Assembly: GCF_036250735.1 (NCBI RefSeq)
Contig: NZ_CP109430.1
Coordinates: 9,610,001-9,674,000, forward strand
Length of the DNA stretch: 64,000 bases
Source of the DNA: Streptosporangium sp. NBC_01495
GTDB lineage: Bacteria; Actinomycetota; Actinomycetes; Streptosporangiales; Streptosporangiaceae
Reading direction: 5' to 3'
Shown: in pieces, positions 23,575-32,699 of the stretch
How the letters are laid out: every line of letters begins with the position of its first letter
Position numbering within the stretch: position 1 is the first letter of the stretch
Notes under the pieces: model-generated
Databases searched by the model: none
What the model was told of the DNA's origin: nothing
What the model saw: only the letters and a program-made list of their open reading frames with translations
Made by a program: the position numbers and the translations under genes

Positions 23575-24618
23575 CTACGGGGCGCAGCCGGCGAGTTCAG
23601 GCCGCTGCGGCGTGCCGGTCGGGGGGCCGAGGAAGAGGCTCGCGCAGTCGCTCACGAAGCGCGGGTTCTCCTCGGGAACATAGTGGCCGGCGTCGGGCGC
23701 CACGGCCGTACGGACGTCGTCGGCGACCTGGCGGAACGAGTCGGCGACGCCGGGCCCGAACGAGTACTGACCGCCGATCGCCAGCACCGGCATGGGCAGC
23801 CGCCTCGCCGCGTTGGCCTTGTTGTTCTCCGCGTCCGCGGCGAACGCCCGGTAGTACCCGTACCCCGCGGTGCGCCTGGCCGGGTCCGCGTAGGCCCTGA
23901 AGTAGGGCTCGCGCTCTATCGCCTCCGGACGATGGCTGAAGTCGTACATCATGCCGAGGTAGGTGCTGACGTCGTCATTGTCCATGATCCGCTCGGGGAT
24001 CGGTGCCGGGGACATGTTGAACCGGAAGTGCCAGCTTATTCCGTAGAGCTCCTCAAGGCCGAAGCCGGCCAGCGGCGTCTCGATCACGGCGATCCGGCTC
24101 ACCTCGGCCGGGAAGTCACGCGCGTAGGCGTAGGTGACCAGGGCGCCGAGGTCGTGACCGATGAGCGCCGCCCGCGTGAAGCCCAGCTTCTTGACGGCCT
24201 CGTGGATCCGCCGCGCCGTGGTGACCTTGTCGTAGCCGCTGCCCGGCACGCTGGAGTCCCCCAGCCCCGGCAGGTCGAAGGCGATCACGGTGTTCTTGCG
24301 GGCGAGGTCCGGCATCACCTTGCGCCACATCAACCAGGTCTCCGGCCAGCCGTGCAGGAGCACGATGGCCGGGCCCGACCCGCCGCGGACGTAGTGGAGG
24401 GTGCCGCCGTCCACAGCCACCTTCCCGTGGTTGAACCCGGGGGCGAACCTCGCCGGACCCTCCGAAGGCTCGTGGATCCTCCTGTTCGCGTCCGCGCTGG
24501 CGGTCGTGGTGAGCAGGGCCATGACCAGAGCGACGAACACGCTGAGGGCGACCCGCCCCAGCCTCGATCCCCGCGGTCCTGTTCCCGGCGCCCGCACGGT
24601 TCTTGCGTCTAGCGGCAT
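23575..24618 (-). CDS. Secreted/anchored alpha/beta hydrolase, epoxide-hydrolase-like
   Basis: A 347-residue hydrolase with an N-terminal signal or anchor (GRVALSVFVALVMALLTTTA, residues about 21-40). The fold motifs are VLLHGWPETWLMW (oxyanion HGxP), nucleophile elbow LIGHDLGALVTYA with Asp as nucleophile, a lid with Tyr residues, and the catalytic His in PDAGHYVPEENP. HGWP plus GHDxG is the epoxide hydrolase/haloalkane dehalogenase signature. The ATG at 24618 is 8 nt from AGGGA; a GTG at 24636 is an alternative. Three direct copies of ATCTTCACRG lie just upstream at 24636-24660. Confidence 0.87.
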   Translation of the reverse strand: MPLDARTVRAPGTGPRGSRLGRVALSVFVALVMALLTTTASADANRRIHEPSEGPARFAPGFNHGKVAVDGGTLHYVRGGSGPAIVLLHGWPETWLMWRKVMPDLARKNTVIAFDLPGLGDSSVPGSGYDKVTTARRIHEAVKKLGFTRAALIGHDLGALVTYAYARDFPAEVSRIAVIETPLAGFGLEELYGISWHFRFNMSPAPIPERIMDNDDVSTYLGMMYDFSHRPEAIEREPYFRAYADPARRTAGYGYYRAFAADAENNKANAARRLPMPVLAIGGQYSFGPGVADSFRQVADDVRTAVAPDAGHYVPEENPRFVSDCASLFLGPPTGTPQRPELAGCAP

Positions 24619-24868
24619 ATTCGGCTTCCCTTTCACAGATCTTCACGGATCTTCACAGATCGGAGCGCACCGCTCTCACGAGTCGGCTTCGCCGTACCAG
24701 TGCCACACTGTCGAGGTGGATCGTTCCGCGGCGCATCTTCTGGAATGCGGTGTTTTCCGTACCGGCCTCGTCGCCCCGAACGGCGTCGGCAACGGAAACG
24801 TCCTGGGAAACGCGCGCCGCCCCTCTCAAAGATGACCAAGGACATGTTCGGCCGCTGTACGGGCACGG
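24619..24868. other. Intergenic region with short direct repeats
   Basis: No gene is supported here. Near 24634-24662 the sequence repeats (C)AGATCTTCAC, (C)GGATCTTCAC and AGATC in direct orientation immediately upstream of the hydrolase start, which could be a regulator site. The rest shows nothing I can interpret. Confidence 0.4.
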
Positions 24869-24903
24869 CGAAGGCCTTCCGGGCTCGGCCCGGAAGGCCT
24901 TCG
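24869..24903. terminator. 15-bp perfect hairpin after the CPBP gene
   Basis: CGAAGGCCTTCCGGG and CCCGGAAGGCCTTCG form a perfect stem with a 5-nt loop, 33 bp beyond the CPBP stop. There is no U-tract, as is common for GC-rich actinobacterial terminators. It can insulate both directions. Confidence 0.85.
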
Positions 24904-24936
24904 AATTGACCGGTCGCGGATCCGGCCGATCTGACG

Positions 24937-25797
24937 CTACGAGTTGGTGACGACCTGGCGTGAGTGGGAGTCCACATCGACCGGCGGGTCCGCCCGGCGG
25001 TCGCGCCGCGAGGCGAGCAGCGCGATCGCGACGATGATCTGCACCGCCACGACGAACGCCAGCGTCACGGGCGAGCTGACGGTCAACAGCGCCATGGTCG
25101 CGTTGAAACCGAGGTGAACCGCGATCGACGCCACGACCCCGGCACGCTCGTAGGCGTAACCGGTCAGCAGCGCCACCGGGATGACGCTGATCGTGAACAG
25201 CAGCCCGCTCCAGCTGAACAGACCGAATCCGGCCTGGATGGTTCCGGGGACGAAGAACAGCGGCAGGTGCCACACCGCCCAGACGACACCCAGCAGCAGG
25301 CCGGCCTGGAAGCGGCTCAACGACGCACGCAGGCGCGGATACGCCGTGCCGCGCCAACCGGGCTCCTCGGACAACGGGCCGGCGACCAGCATGCTGACGA
25401 AGAACGCCACGGGCCCGCCCACGGTCGAGACCAGAGCCTGGCCCGCCGTCAGGCTCACCTCGGGACCACCCACGAGCTGCGCGAGCAGCGCGGCCCCCAC
25501 CACGGTCGCCGATGCCAGCACCAGCAGGGGCGGCACCCAGAACAGCCGCGTGCTCAGCCGGAGTCTCACCGTGTGAGCGGGGACGGGTTCACCGCGACGG
25601 GCACGGCGCGCTCGGATCACGATCGCGCCGATCATCGGGCCGAAACCGGCGAGCAGATGGGGGATGACGGTGGGAAAACTCATCGCCGATCCACCGAGCA
25701 TGATCGCGGTAAGCCATAGGGCCCAGCTCGTCGTGAACGTGACGGTCCAGAAAAGGGCGAGGCTGTTCTGCCGGCGAGCGGGGGGTGCGGTAGTCAC
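24937..25797 (-). CDS. CPBP-family intramembrane metalloprotease
   Basis: A 286-residue protein with about eight membrane helices and the CPBP (Abi) signature: motif 1 is GPLSEEPGWRGTAYPRL (Glu-Glu and Arg near 150-160), motif 2 is WAVWHLPLFF (His), and a third His lies in VHLGFNAT. Eukaryotic relatives process prenylated proteins; bacterial ones serve bacteriocin immunity or other functions. I use GTG 25797, 7 nt from AGGGA; a GTG at 25812 is in frame. A perfect 12-bp dyad is just upstream. Confidence 0.88.
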   Translation of the reverse strand: MTTAPPARRQNSLALFWTVTFTTSWALWLTAIMLGGSAMSFPTVIPHLLAGFGPMIGAIVIRARRARRGEPVPAHTVRLRLSTRLFWVPPLLVLASATVVGAALLAQLVGGPEVSLTAGQALVSTVGGPVAFFVSMLVAGPLSEEPGWRGTAYPRLRASLSRFQAGLLLGVVWAVWHLPLFFVPGTIQAGFGLFSWSGLLFTISVIPVALLTGYAYERAGVVASIAVHLGFNATMALLTVSSPVTLAFVVAVQIIVAIALLASRRDRRADPPVDVDSHSRQVVTNS

Positions 25798-25819
25798 GAT
25801 TTTCCCTTTCACGGGTATC

Positions 25820-25848
25820 GCATGAAGGAATTCCTGATTCCTTCATGC
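25820..25848. promoter_or_regulatory. 12-bp inverted repeat upstream of the CPBP gene
   Basis: GCATGAAGGAAT and ATTCCTTCATGC are exact reverse complements with a 5-nt spacer, 23 bp upstream of the chosen CPBP start. The spacing fits an operator over the promoter or 5' leader. Confidence 0.75.
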
Positions 25849-26005
25849 GGAAGACGAGCGGAAACTGCGGTTGGGGAATTCTCGGCGGCCGGCGCGGCAC
25901 GGTACGGCCGACGGTGAGCCCGGGAGCAGCGGAAACGGGCGCGCCGGCCGGACGTGGCATCAGCCGACGCCTTACCGACCGGAACGGCCGGACCAGGGGT
26001 TTTTG

Positions 26006-26971
26006 CTATGGAGTTTTCGAGCGGTCAGGAGAGTCCTCCGGCTCCGTGGCGCGAGTTCCCGGGGACGTCTCCTGGAGTCGGTGGACGAGCCAGCGGGCCA
26101 CCTGTGCGAGCAGGTCGGCGTCGACCGGCCGGCGCAGCAGCCGGGGATAGGAGCGCACCGACGGACGGCCCGGGTCGCGGCGCAGCGGGTGGGTGAGGTC
26201 GGGGATCCGGTGGACCTCGACCTCGCCGGGCACCAGCCTGCGGATCTCGTCCAGGTCCGCGGGGTCGACCTGGATGTCCTTGCCTCCGGTGATCGCCAGG
26301 ACGGGGACCTGGATGTTCGCCAGATCCGGGCGCGGGTCGTGGTCGAGCATCTCCCGCATCCACCGGGCGTTCATCGGCATCCCGGCGACGCGCGTCACGT
26401 CCGTGCCGGACGCCTTGATCCGGGCCAGTTGCCGGTTGGCCAGGGCTCGCAGGACCGGCAGCAGCGGCCGTACGGGCGCGGGAAGATCGCGGGCGATCAT
26501 CCCGGCCTGCCAGCGCAGGGCGTCCTCGCCCAGGCGGGCGAACCCGGCCAGCAGCACCACCGCTCTGACCTCCGGACGCGCACCGAGGGACATGGCGTGA
26601 ACGGCGCCCTCGCTGTGCCCGACCACGCCGATGGCGTCCGCCCGGATGTCGGGTCGTCCGGCCAGGGCGCGTAGTGCGGCGGCGGCGTCGTTCCGGTTGT
26701 CGGCGAATCCGGTCGCGCGCCAGTCTCCGGGTGTGGCGCCGACGCCGCGCCGGTCGTAGCGCAGGGTGGCGATCCCGTCCTTCGCGAGCGCGGCGGCCAG
26801 CGGTGGTCCGAGCTCCATGCGGAGCCGGCCGGTGTTGGCGTCGCGGTCGAGCCGCCCGGACGCGTGCAGCAGCAGGACGGCCGGGTGGGGGCCGGGCCCC
26901 GCGGGCAGGGTCAGCGTGCCGGCCAGGGGCAGCCCATCGTCCGCGATGGCTGTCATGTCGACGTCCCGCAT
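26006..26971 (-). CDS. Alpha/beta hydrolase (dienelactone-hydrolase-like)
   Basis: A 321-residue cytosolic hydrolase. PHPAVLLLHASGRLDRD near residues 27-43 gives the oxyanion region, LRYDRRGVGATPGDWRATGF the second strand-loop, nucleophile elbow VVGHSEGAVHAM (Ser near 119), Asp in ITGGKDIQVDP and His in IPDLTHPLR. No signal peptide is seen. GAGAGG precedes the ATG by 6 nt. It is divergent from the HTH regulator at 27031 across a 59-bp gap with a perfect palindrome, so it is its likely target. Confidence 0.87.
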   Translation of the reverse strand: MRDVDMTAIADDGLPLAGTLTLPAGPGPHPAVLLLHASGRLDRDANTGRLRMELGPPLAAALAKDGIATLRYDRRGVGATPGDWRATGFADNRNDAAAALRALAGRPDIRADAIGVVGHSEGAVHAMSLGARPEVRAVVLLAGFARLGEDALRWQAGMIARDLPAPVRPLLPVLRALANRQLARIKASGTDVTRVAGMPMNARWMREMLDHDPRPDLANIQVPVLAITGGKDIQVDPADLDEIRRLVPGEVEVHRIPDLTHPLRRDPGRPSVRSYPRLLRRPVDADLLAQVARWLVHRLQETSPGTRATEPEDSPDRSKTP

Positions 26972-26986
26972 GTCCCGCCTCTCATC

Positions 26987-27004
26987 GTTATCAACTTTGA
27001 TAAC
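26987..27004. promoter_or_regulatory. Palindromic operator GTTATCAA-CT-TTGATAAC
   Basis: An 8-bp perfect inverted repeat with a 2-bp spacer lies between the divergent hydrolase and HTH genes. It overlaps the likely promoters on both sides (TTGATA and TATCGT-like hexamers), consistent with repression by the adjacent winged-helix protein. Confidence 0.85.
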
Positions 27005-27030
27005 TTTATCGTATGTGAGAACATTGGGTT

Positions 27031-27603
27031 ATGGCAACCGCAGACCTTCTCCTGCATCCCGTCCGGATGCGCATCCTGCAAACGCTGTTCGACACCGACC
27101 CGATGACCACCGCACAGCTGCGCGACCGCCTGCCCGACATCGCGCCCGCGACGATGTACCGGCACATCGCCGTGCTGGCCGGCGCGGGGGTGCTGGAGGT
27201 GGTGGAGGAGAAACGGGTGCGCGGCACGGTGGAGCGCAGCTACCGGGTGCGCCCGGAACACGGGGCGGTCGACCCCGCGGCGCGGGCGGCGATGACGCGG
27301 GAGGACCACCAGCGGGCGTTCACCACGTTCGCGGCATCGTTGATGGCGGATTTCGGCCGCTACCTCGGCCACGAGGACGCCGAGCCCGTCTCGGACGGCG
27401 TGGTCTACCGGCAGGCGGCGGTATGTCTGACCGATGATGAATTCGCCGCGATGGTCGAGGAGATCGAGAGCGCGGTCCTCTCACGGGTCAGCCTCGCCGA
27501 GGGTGACGGCCGCATCCGTCGCATCGTCAGCCTCGTCGTCGTACCGGACAAACCCGGGAGGACATCCGGGCCGGACACCGGCACCGAACGGGCGGCCGAC
27601 TGA
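27031..27603 (+). CDS. ArsR-like winged-helix transcriptional regulator
   Basis: A 190-residue regulator. The N-terminal DNA-binding part is LLLHPVRMRILQTLFDTDPM (only part), TTAQLRDRLPDIAPATMYRH (recognition helix) and the wing VLEVVEEKRVRGTVERSYRV. The C-terminal half is helical and acidic, resembling the YdfH/HTH_20 type effector domain. It probably controls the divergent hydrolase from the palindrome at 26987. The ATG is 8 nt before a second possible initiation context; no strong ribosome site is seen, so the transcript may be short-leadered. Confidence 0.85.
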   Translation: MATADLLLHPVRMRILQTLFDTDPMTTAQLRDRLPDIAPATMYRHIAVLAGAGVLEVVEEKRVRGTVERSYRVRPEHGAVDPAARAAMTREDHQRAFTTFAASLMADFGRYLGHEDAEPVSDGVVYRQAAVCLTDDEFAAMVEEIESAVLSRVSLAEGDGRIRRIVSLVVVPDKPGRTSGPDTGTERAAD

Positions 27604-27650
27604 ACCGTTCCTGCTCGACGACCCGCACTGATCGGTCCTGCTCGATTGTC

Positions 27651-27711
27651 GTAACACTAGTTGTTACAACAGATAGTCGCAACCTTTACTGTTACGACCA
27701 GTGGTCGTAAC
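27651..27711. promoter_or_regulatory. Two palindromic operators upstream of the Rrf2 gene
   Basis: GTTACGACC-AGT-GGTCGTAAC (27691-27711) is a perfect 9-bp inverted repeat. A related copy, GTAACA-CTAGT-TGTTAC, lies at 27651-27667. Both share the GTAAC-type half-site and precede the Rrf2 gene by 31-92 bp, so autoregulation is likely. Confidence 0.82.
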
Positions 27712-27742
27712 ATGGAGCGTCACGGCCGAGAGGAGGGGGTTC

Positions 27743-28177
27743 GTGAGCGCCAACAGCAGGTTGACCATCGCCGCCCACGCGCTGGCCTGGATCAGCCTCT
27801 ACCAGCGCCAGGGCCATGAGGTCGCCACCTCCGAGCAGATCGCGTCCAGCGCGAACACCAATCCCGTGGTGATCAGGCGGCTGCTCGGCGAGCTGCGCAG
27901 GGCGGGGCTCGTGGAGTCCCGGCGGGGCGTGGGCGCGGGCTGGTCGCTGGCGCGCGAGCTGGAGTCGATGACCCTGCTCGACGTGTACGAGGCGGTGGAG
28001 CCCGGCCCGCTGTTCGCGATGCACCGCGCCACCCCGGACCAGGGGTGCGTGGTGGGTTACGGCATCCAGCCGGCGATGCAGAGCATCTACGAGGGCATCG
28101 AGGAGACCCTGAGGCGCGAGCTGGCCCGCGTCACGCTGGAGGACGTACTCCGGGACGTCCTCGCGACACCTCGCTAG
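27743..28177 (+). CDS. Rrf2-family transcriptional regulator
   Basis: A 144-residue Rrf2 protein: SRLTIAAHALAWISLYQRQG at the N-terminus, the helix-turn-helix VATSEQIASSANTNPVVIRR and wing LVESRRGVGAGWSLARE, then LLDVYEAVEPGPLF. The three Cys of iron-sulfur members (NsrR/IscR) are not present; only one Cys occurs (DQGCVVGYG), so it is of the YwnA/CymR-like non-cluster type. The GTG at 27743 has GAGAGGAGGGGG upstream. Its neighbour on the other side is the MFS pump, convergent and 277 bp away. Confidence 0.87.
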   Translation: MSANSRLTIAAHALAWISLYQRQGHEVATSEQIASSANTNPVVIRRLLGELRRAGLVESRRGVGAGWSLARELESMTLLDVYEAVEPGPLFAMHRATPDQGCVVGYGIQPAMQSIYEGIEETLRRELARVTLEDVLRDVLATPR

Positions 28178-28454
28178 CTTCGTACTTCACTTCGCGGGCG
28201 GCCGGTTCGAGGGGACCCGGCCGGGACCGTCGACCGGTCGTCCCCGGGTGACGACACGCGTCCCGCGGCACTCGCGGATCTCGTCGGCCCGACGCCGTCG
28301 CGGGCCGTGCACTCGTCTCCCCGGCCGAGGCCCGGCGCTTCTTTCTCCACACCGGCCACTCCCCAAATCCCGCGGCGGTGAACTTGACCCGCTGGTCGCC
28401 GGACAGGCATGGCCTGCCCGGCGAGAGAGGTTACGGCGTCCCGTTCCAGCGTCG

Positions 28455-29924
28455 TCACACCGGTGCCATCGGCCGGGTCCCCTCGATCTCGTCCGCGTTG
28501 TCCGCTCGGGCGGGGAGGAGCAGGGCGGTGACGACCACGGCCAGGGACAGCACCGCGCCGATGATGAAGGCCAGCCGCATGCCGTCGAGGTTGGCGAGCA
28601 CCTCCGTGGTTCCCGCGGACCTCAGGGCATCGGATCGCGCGCTCATCACGGTGATCACAAGCGCGGTGCCGATGGCCGCGGCGACCTGTTGCAGCGTGCT
28701 CAGGATCGAGCTGGCGTGGGAGTAGAGCGGCGGGGGAACCGCTCCGAGCCCGAGGGTGAACACCGGGGTGAAGGTCGCGGCCAGACCCACCATCAGCAGC
28801 GCGTGCAGGCCGAGGAGCTGCCAGAACGGCATGGTCATCGTGATCTGGGTGAAGCCGGTGAGCGCGAGCGTGATCCCGATCGCGCCGGGGATGACCAGAA
28901 CCCGGCCGCCGAACCGGTCGAACAGGCGGCCGATGACCGGACCGAGCAGCCCCATCGCGAGGCCGCCCGGCATCACGAGGAGTCCGGTCTCCAGGGCGCT
29001 GAGCCCGCGGACGTTCTGCAGGTACAGCGGCAGCAGGATCATCGAGCCGAGCATCGCCATGAAGGCCACCGACATCAGGATCAGCGCGACCGTGTAGGTG
29101 CGGTAGCGCAGGGTCCGCAGGTCCAGCAGCGGCACGCCGCGCTTCTGCAACGACAGCTGGCGGAAGACGAAGACGACGATGGCGGCCAGGCCGGCCGCCG
29201 TGATCGCGGCGGCGACGCGGACGTCACCGCCCTCGAACCGGCTGAGCCCGTAGACCAGGCCGCCGAACCCGGCGGCCGCGGTCACCACGCTCAACCAGTC
29301 GACGGTGCTGAACTCGGGCTCCCCGACGTTCTTGAGCTGCTTCAGGCCGCGCCACGTGATCACGGCGGCGATGGGGAGCACCACGGCGAACAGCAGCCGC
29401 CAGGAACCGAACTGGAGGATCACCCCCGAGACCGTCGGGCCCATGGCGGGCGCGACCGAGATGGCCAGGGAGACGGTGCCCATCACCCGGCCCCGGTCCG
29501 ACTCGGGAACCACCTGCATCAGCGTGGTCATCAGCAGCGGCATCATCACAGCCGTGCCGGACGCCTGGATGATGCGGGCGCCCAGCAGCACCTCGAACGA
29601 CGGCGCGACGGCGGCCAGCGCCGTACCGAGCAGGAACAGGCCCATCGCGGTGCTGTACGCGCTGCGGGTGGACACCCGCTGCAGGAACCATCCGGTGACG
29701 GGGATGACGGCGGCCATGGTCAGCATGAAGGCGGTCGAGAGCCACTGTGCGGTCTGCTCGGTGATGTGCAGCGCCTCCATCAGCCGCGGGATCGCGTTGA
29801 TCATGATCGTCTCGTTGAGGATGACCACGAATGTGGCGAGCACCAGCAGCCGGATCACAGCCGGGGTGCGACCTGAGACGGCGGCCGCGGGCTTGGCGGG
29901 TGAGTCGAGCAGGGGGCTGGACAC
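28455..29924 (-). CDS. MFS drug:H+ antiporter, DHA2 (EmrB-like)
   Basis: A 489-residue transporter with about 14 predicted membrane segments. It opens with LLVLATFVVILNETIMINAI, the DHA2 TM1 with the NETI/LDxTI-type motif, then WLSTAFMLTMAAVIP, RGRVMGTVSLAISVAPAMGP (motif C, partly) and a C-terminal block GLGAVPPPLYSHASS. These pumps export drugs or antibiotics at the cytoplasmic membrane. The GTG start has GAGG 5 nt upstream. No own regulator is adjacent on its promoter side. Confidence 0.92.
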   Translation of the reverse strand: MSSPLLDSPAKPAAAVSGRTPAVIRLLVLATFVVILNETIMINAIPRLMEALHITEQTAQWLSTAFMLTMAAVIPVTGWFLQRVSTRSAYSTAMGLFLLGTALAAVAPSFEVLLGARIIQASGTAVMMPLLMTTLMQVVPESDRGRVMGTVSLAISVAPAMGPTVSGVILQFGSWRLLFAVVLPIAAVITWRGLKQLKNVGEPEFSTVDWLSVVTAAAGFGGLVYGLSRFEGGDVRVAAAITAAGLAAIVVFVFRQLSLQKRGVPLLDLRTLRYRTYTVALILMSVAFMAMLGSMILLPLYLQNVRGLSALETGLLVMPGGLAMGLLGPVIGRLFDRFGGRVLVIPGAIGITLALTGFTQITMTMPFWQLLGLHALLMVGLAATFTPVFTLGLGAVPPPLYSHASSILSTLQQVAAAIGTALVITVMSARSDALRSAGTTEVLANLDGMRLAFIIGAVLSLAVVVTALLLPARADNADEIEGTRPMAPV

Positions 29925-30416
29925 GGCACCTCAATCAAGGTTGTCGGACATGGCGCGATCATGGCTGGCGTGCCAGCCCTGGGTCTCACAAGAAGTTGTG
30001 GGCATGCAAAGCATGACCCGCACCACTGACAAAACTCATCGCCCACCCCCAGCATTCCGACAGGTGACATGAAATGTCATCCGGTTTTCACCTGCGGAAG
30101 ACGATCTCCAGATCACCCGAAGGAGCACCCGAACAGCACTGTGACCTGGGCGAATACCTCGCGCACCACCGCCCCGAGGGCCGAGGCGCCCCGACGGCGA
30201 GCACCACGAACCGGGAAGAGAAATCGATCCCGAGTGACGGAAGTCTCCTACTCCCCGGCGCCTTCGCCGAGGCCGTCGGGGAGCAGGAGGCTCGAAACCC
30301 AGGCGCGACCCGGCAGCCCGTACCGGCATTTCGCCCAGCGGGTCCACCGGCGTGTCGTCGCCCGTCGGCGTCTGGCGGAGCCGGGCCGGATGGGATAAGA
30401 ATTCCAAGATCGGACC
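29925..30416. other. Intergenic stretch without a supported gene
   Basis: The 492 bp upstream of the MFS gene show only GC-rich open frames without homology. A short dyad TGACAT-GAA-ATGTCA lies at 30065-30079 and could be an operator for a promoter in either direction. Confidence 0.4.
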
Positions 30417-30869
30417 ATGGAGGTTGTTCCTGTGGTGTCCACGGATGTGCCGTCCCAGCCGCCGGTGGTGGCCGAACGTCCCCGGCCGTGGCGGCTCCAG
30501 TCGCAGGGGTACGTGGCCGTCCTCGGCGGGGTCGCCGCCGTCACCGCCATCGCGCTGATGAACGCCGCTCGCCTCGACGTACCGAAGAGGGGCAGAGCAC
30601 TCATCGCCGGCGCCGGTCTTCTCGGGCTGATCGTGGACGTGGTCCTGATCTGGGACGCCAGAGTGAGCTCCAGCACCTACACCGTGTCGTCGGTGTTGCT
30701 CGTACTGGTCGTTCATGTCTCTCAGGTGGCTGTGCAGAGACCACACGACCTGGGAGCCCCGCTGCTGTCCAGAGGGAAAGATCATGCGCCGATGTGGCTC
30801 GCCGGCGCGGTCGCCATCCTCGGCGGCGGCGCACTCCACCACCTCCTAATGACCACCCTCGCAGGATGA
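30417..30869 (+). CDS. Small membrane protein of unknown function
   Basis: A 150-residue protein with four likely membrane segments: GYVAVLGGVAAVTAIALM, ALIAGAGLLGLIVDVVLI, TYTVSSVLLVLVVHVSQV and LAGAVAILGGGALHHLLM. The N-terminus is Pro-rich and probably cytosolic. I recognise no family. It is the last gene before the first tRNA-Arg scar, so it may lie on the chromosomal side of the accretion zone. Confidence 0.65.
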   Translation: MEVVPVVSTDVPSQPPVVAERPRPWRLQSQGYVAVLGGVAAVTAIALMNAARLDVPKRGRALIAGAGLLGLIVDVVLIWDARVSSSTYTVSSVLLVLVVHVSQVAVQRPHDLGAPLLSRGKDHAPMWLAGAVAILGGGALHHLLMTTLAG

Positions 30870-30905
30870 TGGGGGCCGCCCTGCCGGCAGGGAGCTCGAA
30901 CAACT

Positions 30906-30992
30906 GGCCCCTGACGGCGTGACGCCTGTTCAGGGGCCCTCTTGCATGTGTGCGGCCGGAGGTACTCGAAACCCCGGCCATCCGATCCGTAG
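30906..30992 (-). repeat. tRNA-Arg(ACG) 3'-half plus terminator, att scar copy 1
   Basis: On the minus strand, 30992-30952 reads the anticodon loop CTACGGA (anticodon ACG), a variant 3' anticodon stem, a T-arm with TTCGAGT loop (stem GGGGT/ACCTC) and the acceptor strand CGGCCGC. The terminator hairpin GGCCCCTGA/TCAGGGGCC follows at 30938-30906. The 5' half of the tRNA is absent. Tyrosine integrases often recombine at anticodon loops, so this is a candidate att site left by integration. Confidence 0.75.
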
Positions 30993-31308
30993 ATCCCCGA
31001 ACGATCTCCCAGGGCGTTCAGACCAGTTCGCCATGCAGGTCTCGAACGAGCCGCCTGTTCAACGTCACCAAGGTCCTCGATGCTGTCGGCTGAAGCCGCA
31101 GTACGACCAGGTGACGCATGGTCTTTCCACGACCTGGTGACGGCATGATCTTGGCTGGCATGGATCACGCATGTGATACGAGCATGGGTTTTCGGGGTAG
31201 GTCGAACTGACAGGCGGCCGGATCCACGACGTCGTCCAGACAACCGCAGTCAGCGTCAGCGAATTTGCAGAGGGAACGCGGCCGCCGGTATCCGCGCTGG
31301 AGGGCTCG

Positions 31309-32277
31309 ATGAACATGCGGACAGCTCAGCCCCAGGTTGGGATCACCCCGAACCTGTTTGGAATCTCCTACGGGTTGGCTGGTCTGGCCACCTGCTGGGG
31401 GTACGCGGCCATGCTGGGAGTGGCGCCCGCGCTGGTGGCCGACGTCCTGTTCATCGTCACCGCCGTCGTGTGGCTGGTGCTCATCGTCGGCTACGTGTCG
31501 CAGGTTCCGCGCCGGCCCGGCGGCTGGCGCGCCGAACTGGCCGATCCGGTGCTGGCGCCGTTCGTGTCGCTGATCCCGATCGTCGGCATGCTCCTGGCGA
31601 CCGGTCTGATGCCCCACGCCCCCACCGCCGGCCAGTGGCTGTTCGCGGTCTTCGCCGCCGCCACGACCATCCTGGCCGGGTGGATCACCGGCCAATGGAT
31701 CGTCGAGGAACTCGACCTGGACCGGCTGCACTCCGGCTACGTCCTGCCCGCCGTCGCTGGAGGACTCATCGCCTCCATCGGTGCCGGCCGCGCCGGCTGG
31801 ACCGCCGTCGCCCACGCGTTCATGGGCATCGGCGTCGTGTCATGGCTGCTCATCGGCTCCGTCATCATGGCCCGGCTACTGTTCCGCCCCCGCCTTCCTG
31901 CGCCACTGATGCCCACCCTGGCCATCGAGGTCGCGCCGCCCGCTCTCGGCGGCCTTGCCTACCTGGCCATCACCCACGACAAGGTTGACGCCGTCGCCCT
32001 GGTGTTCGGCGGCTTCACCGCGCTCGCCGTCATCGTCCAACTCCGGCTGATCCCCGTGTACCGCCGGCTGGCGTTCGGCCCCGCGTTCTGGTCGTTCGCG
32101 TTCCCATACGCCGCCGTCGCCATCTTCGCCCTGCACTGGATCAACTACGGAAAGCCCGCCGGGTACACGGTGTGGGCCTGGTGCGTACTGCTCGCGATCA
32201 CGGCCTTCATCGCCGTGCTCGTCGCCAAGACAACGGCTGCCCTCACTCACCGTAAATTCCTGCCCCAACTCCAGTAA
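31309..32277 (+). CDS. TDT-family (TehA/SLAC1-like) membrane transporter
   Basis: A 322-residue protein with ten hydrophobic segments and the family block FGPAFWSFAFPYAAVAIFAL near residues 265-284. The central pore helices are Gly-rich (AVAGGLIASIGAG, AHAFMGIGVVSWL). The TDT family includes TehA anion channels and C4-dicarboxylate/sulfite exporters; the substrate here is unknown. GGAGGG precedes the ATG by 4-5 nt. It is the only gene between tRNA-Arg scars 1 and 2. The 31000-31308 stretch before it shows nothing I can interpret. Confidence 0.82.
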   Translation: MNMRTAQPQVGITPNLFGISYGLAGLATCWGYAAMLGVAPALVADVLFIVTAVVWLVLIVGYVSQVPRRPGGWRAELADPVLAPFVSLIPIVGMLLATGLMPHAPTAGQWLFAVFAAATTILAGWITGQWIVEELDLDRLHSGYVLPAVAGGLIASIGAGRAGWTAVAHAFMGIGVVSWLLIGSVIMARLLFRPRLPAPLMPTLAIEVAPPALGGLAYLAITHDKVDAVALVFGGFTALAVIVQLRLIPVYRRLAFGPAFWSFAFPYAAVAIFALHWINYGKPAGYTVWAWCVLLAITAFIAVLVAKTTAALTHRKFLPQLQ

Positions 32278-32389
32278 CCGCGAGCACCGCAGTCACGGCA
32301 TACCAGCCGACAGTGGATCACAGGCAACTACTTCCTCGGATGAGGATCTACTCGCTCTGCGGGGAATCTGGCCAGCACATAGCGGCAAA

Positions 32390-32569
32390 GGCCCCTGATG
32401 GCGTAATGCCTGTTCAGGGGCCTTCTTGCATACGTGCGGCCGGAGGTACTCGAAACCCCAACCTTCTGATCCGTAAGCAAGGGCAGTCGCCTCATCAGTA
32501 ACGTTTCATCCTGCTCAGGTGGTGGTTGCGGGTCGGTGGCGTGTGATCGTGTAAGACGGTGTTGCTGTA
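32390..32569 (-). repeat. tRNA-Arg scar copy 2 with element-side flank
   Basis: The minus strand carries the tRNA-Arg(ACG) 3' half (32475-32436) and hairpin GGCCCCTGA/TCAGGGGCC (32390-32422). On its element side a conserved flank runs to 32569 and includes GGCGTGTGATCGTGTAAG. The whole 180 bp is repeated in the same orientation at 38635-38815. The two copies bracket a 6.2-kb segment. Confidence 0.78.
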
Positions 32570-32699
32570 TCGGCTGCTGTACAGCATTCCTCATCCCTCG
32601 TGAGATGCGGCGTGGCCTTTCGCCGAATCGGCGTCGGGCGATTCCCCCAAGATCGGCTTTGAGCCAAGATGATCCAAGCACCGTGACGTGGGAGGGCGC

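Noticed and set aside
28248..29876. A 542-codon plus frame opposite the MFS gene
   Set aside because: Low-complexity His/Arg/Gly composition typical of antisense GC-rich frames; the MFS protein is clear on the minus strand.
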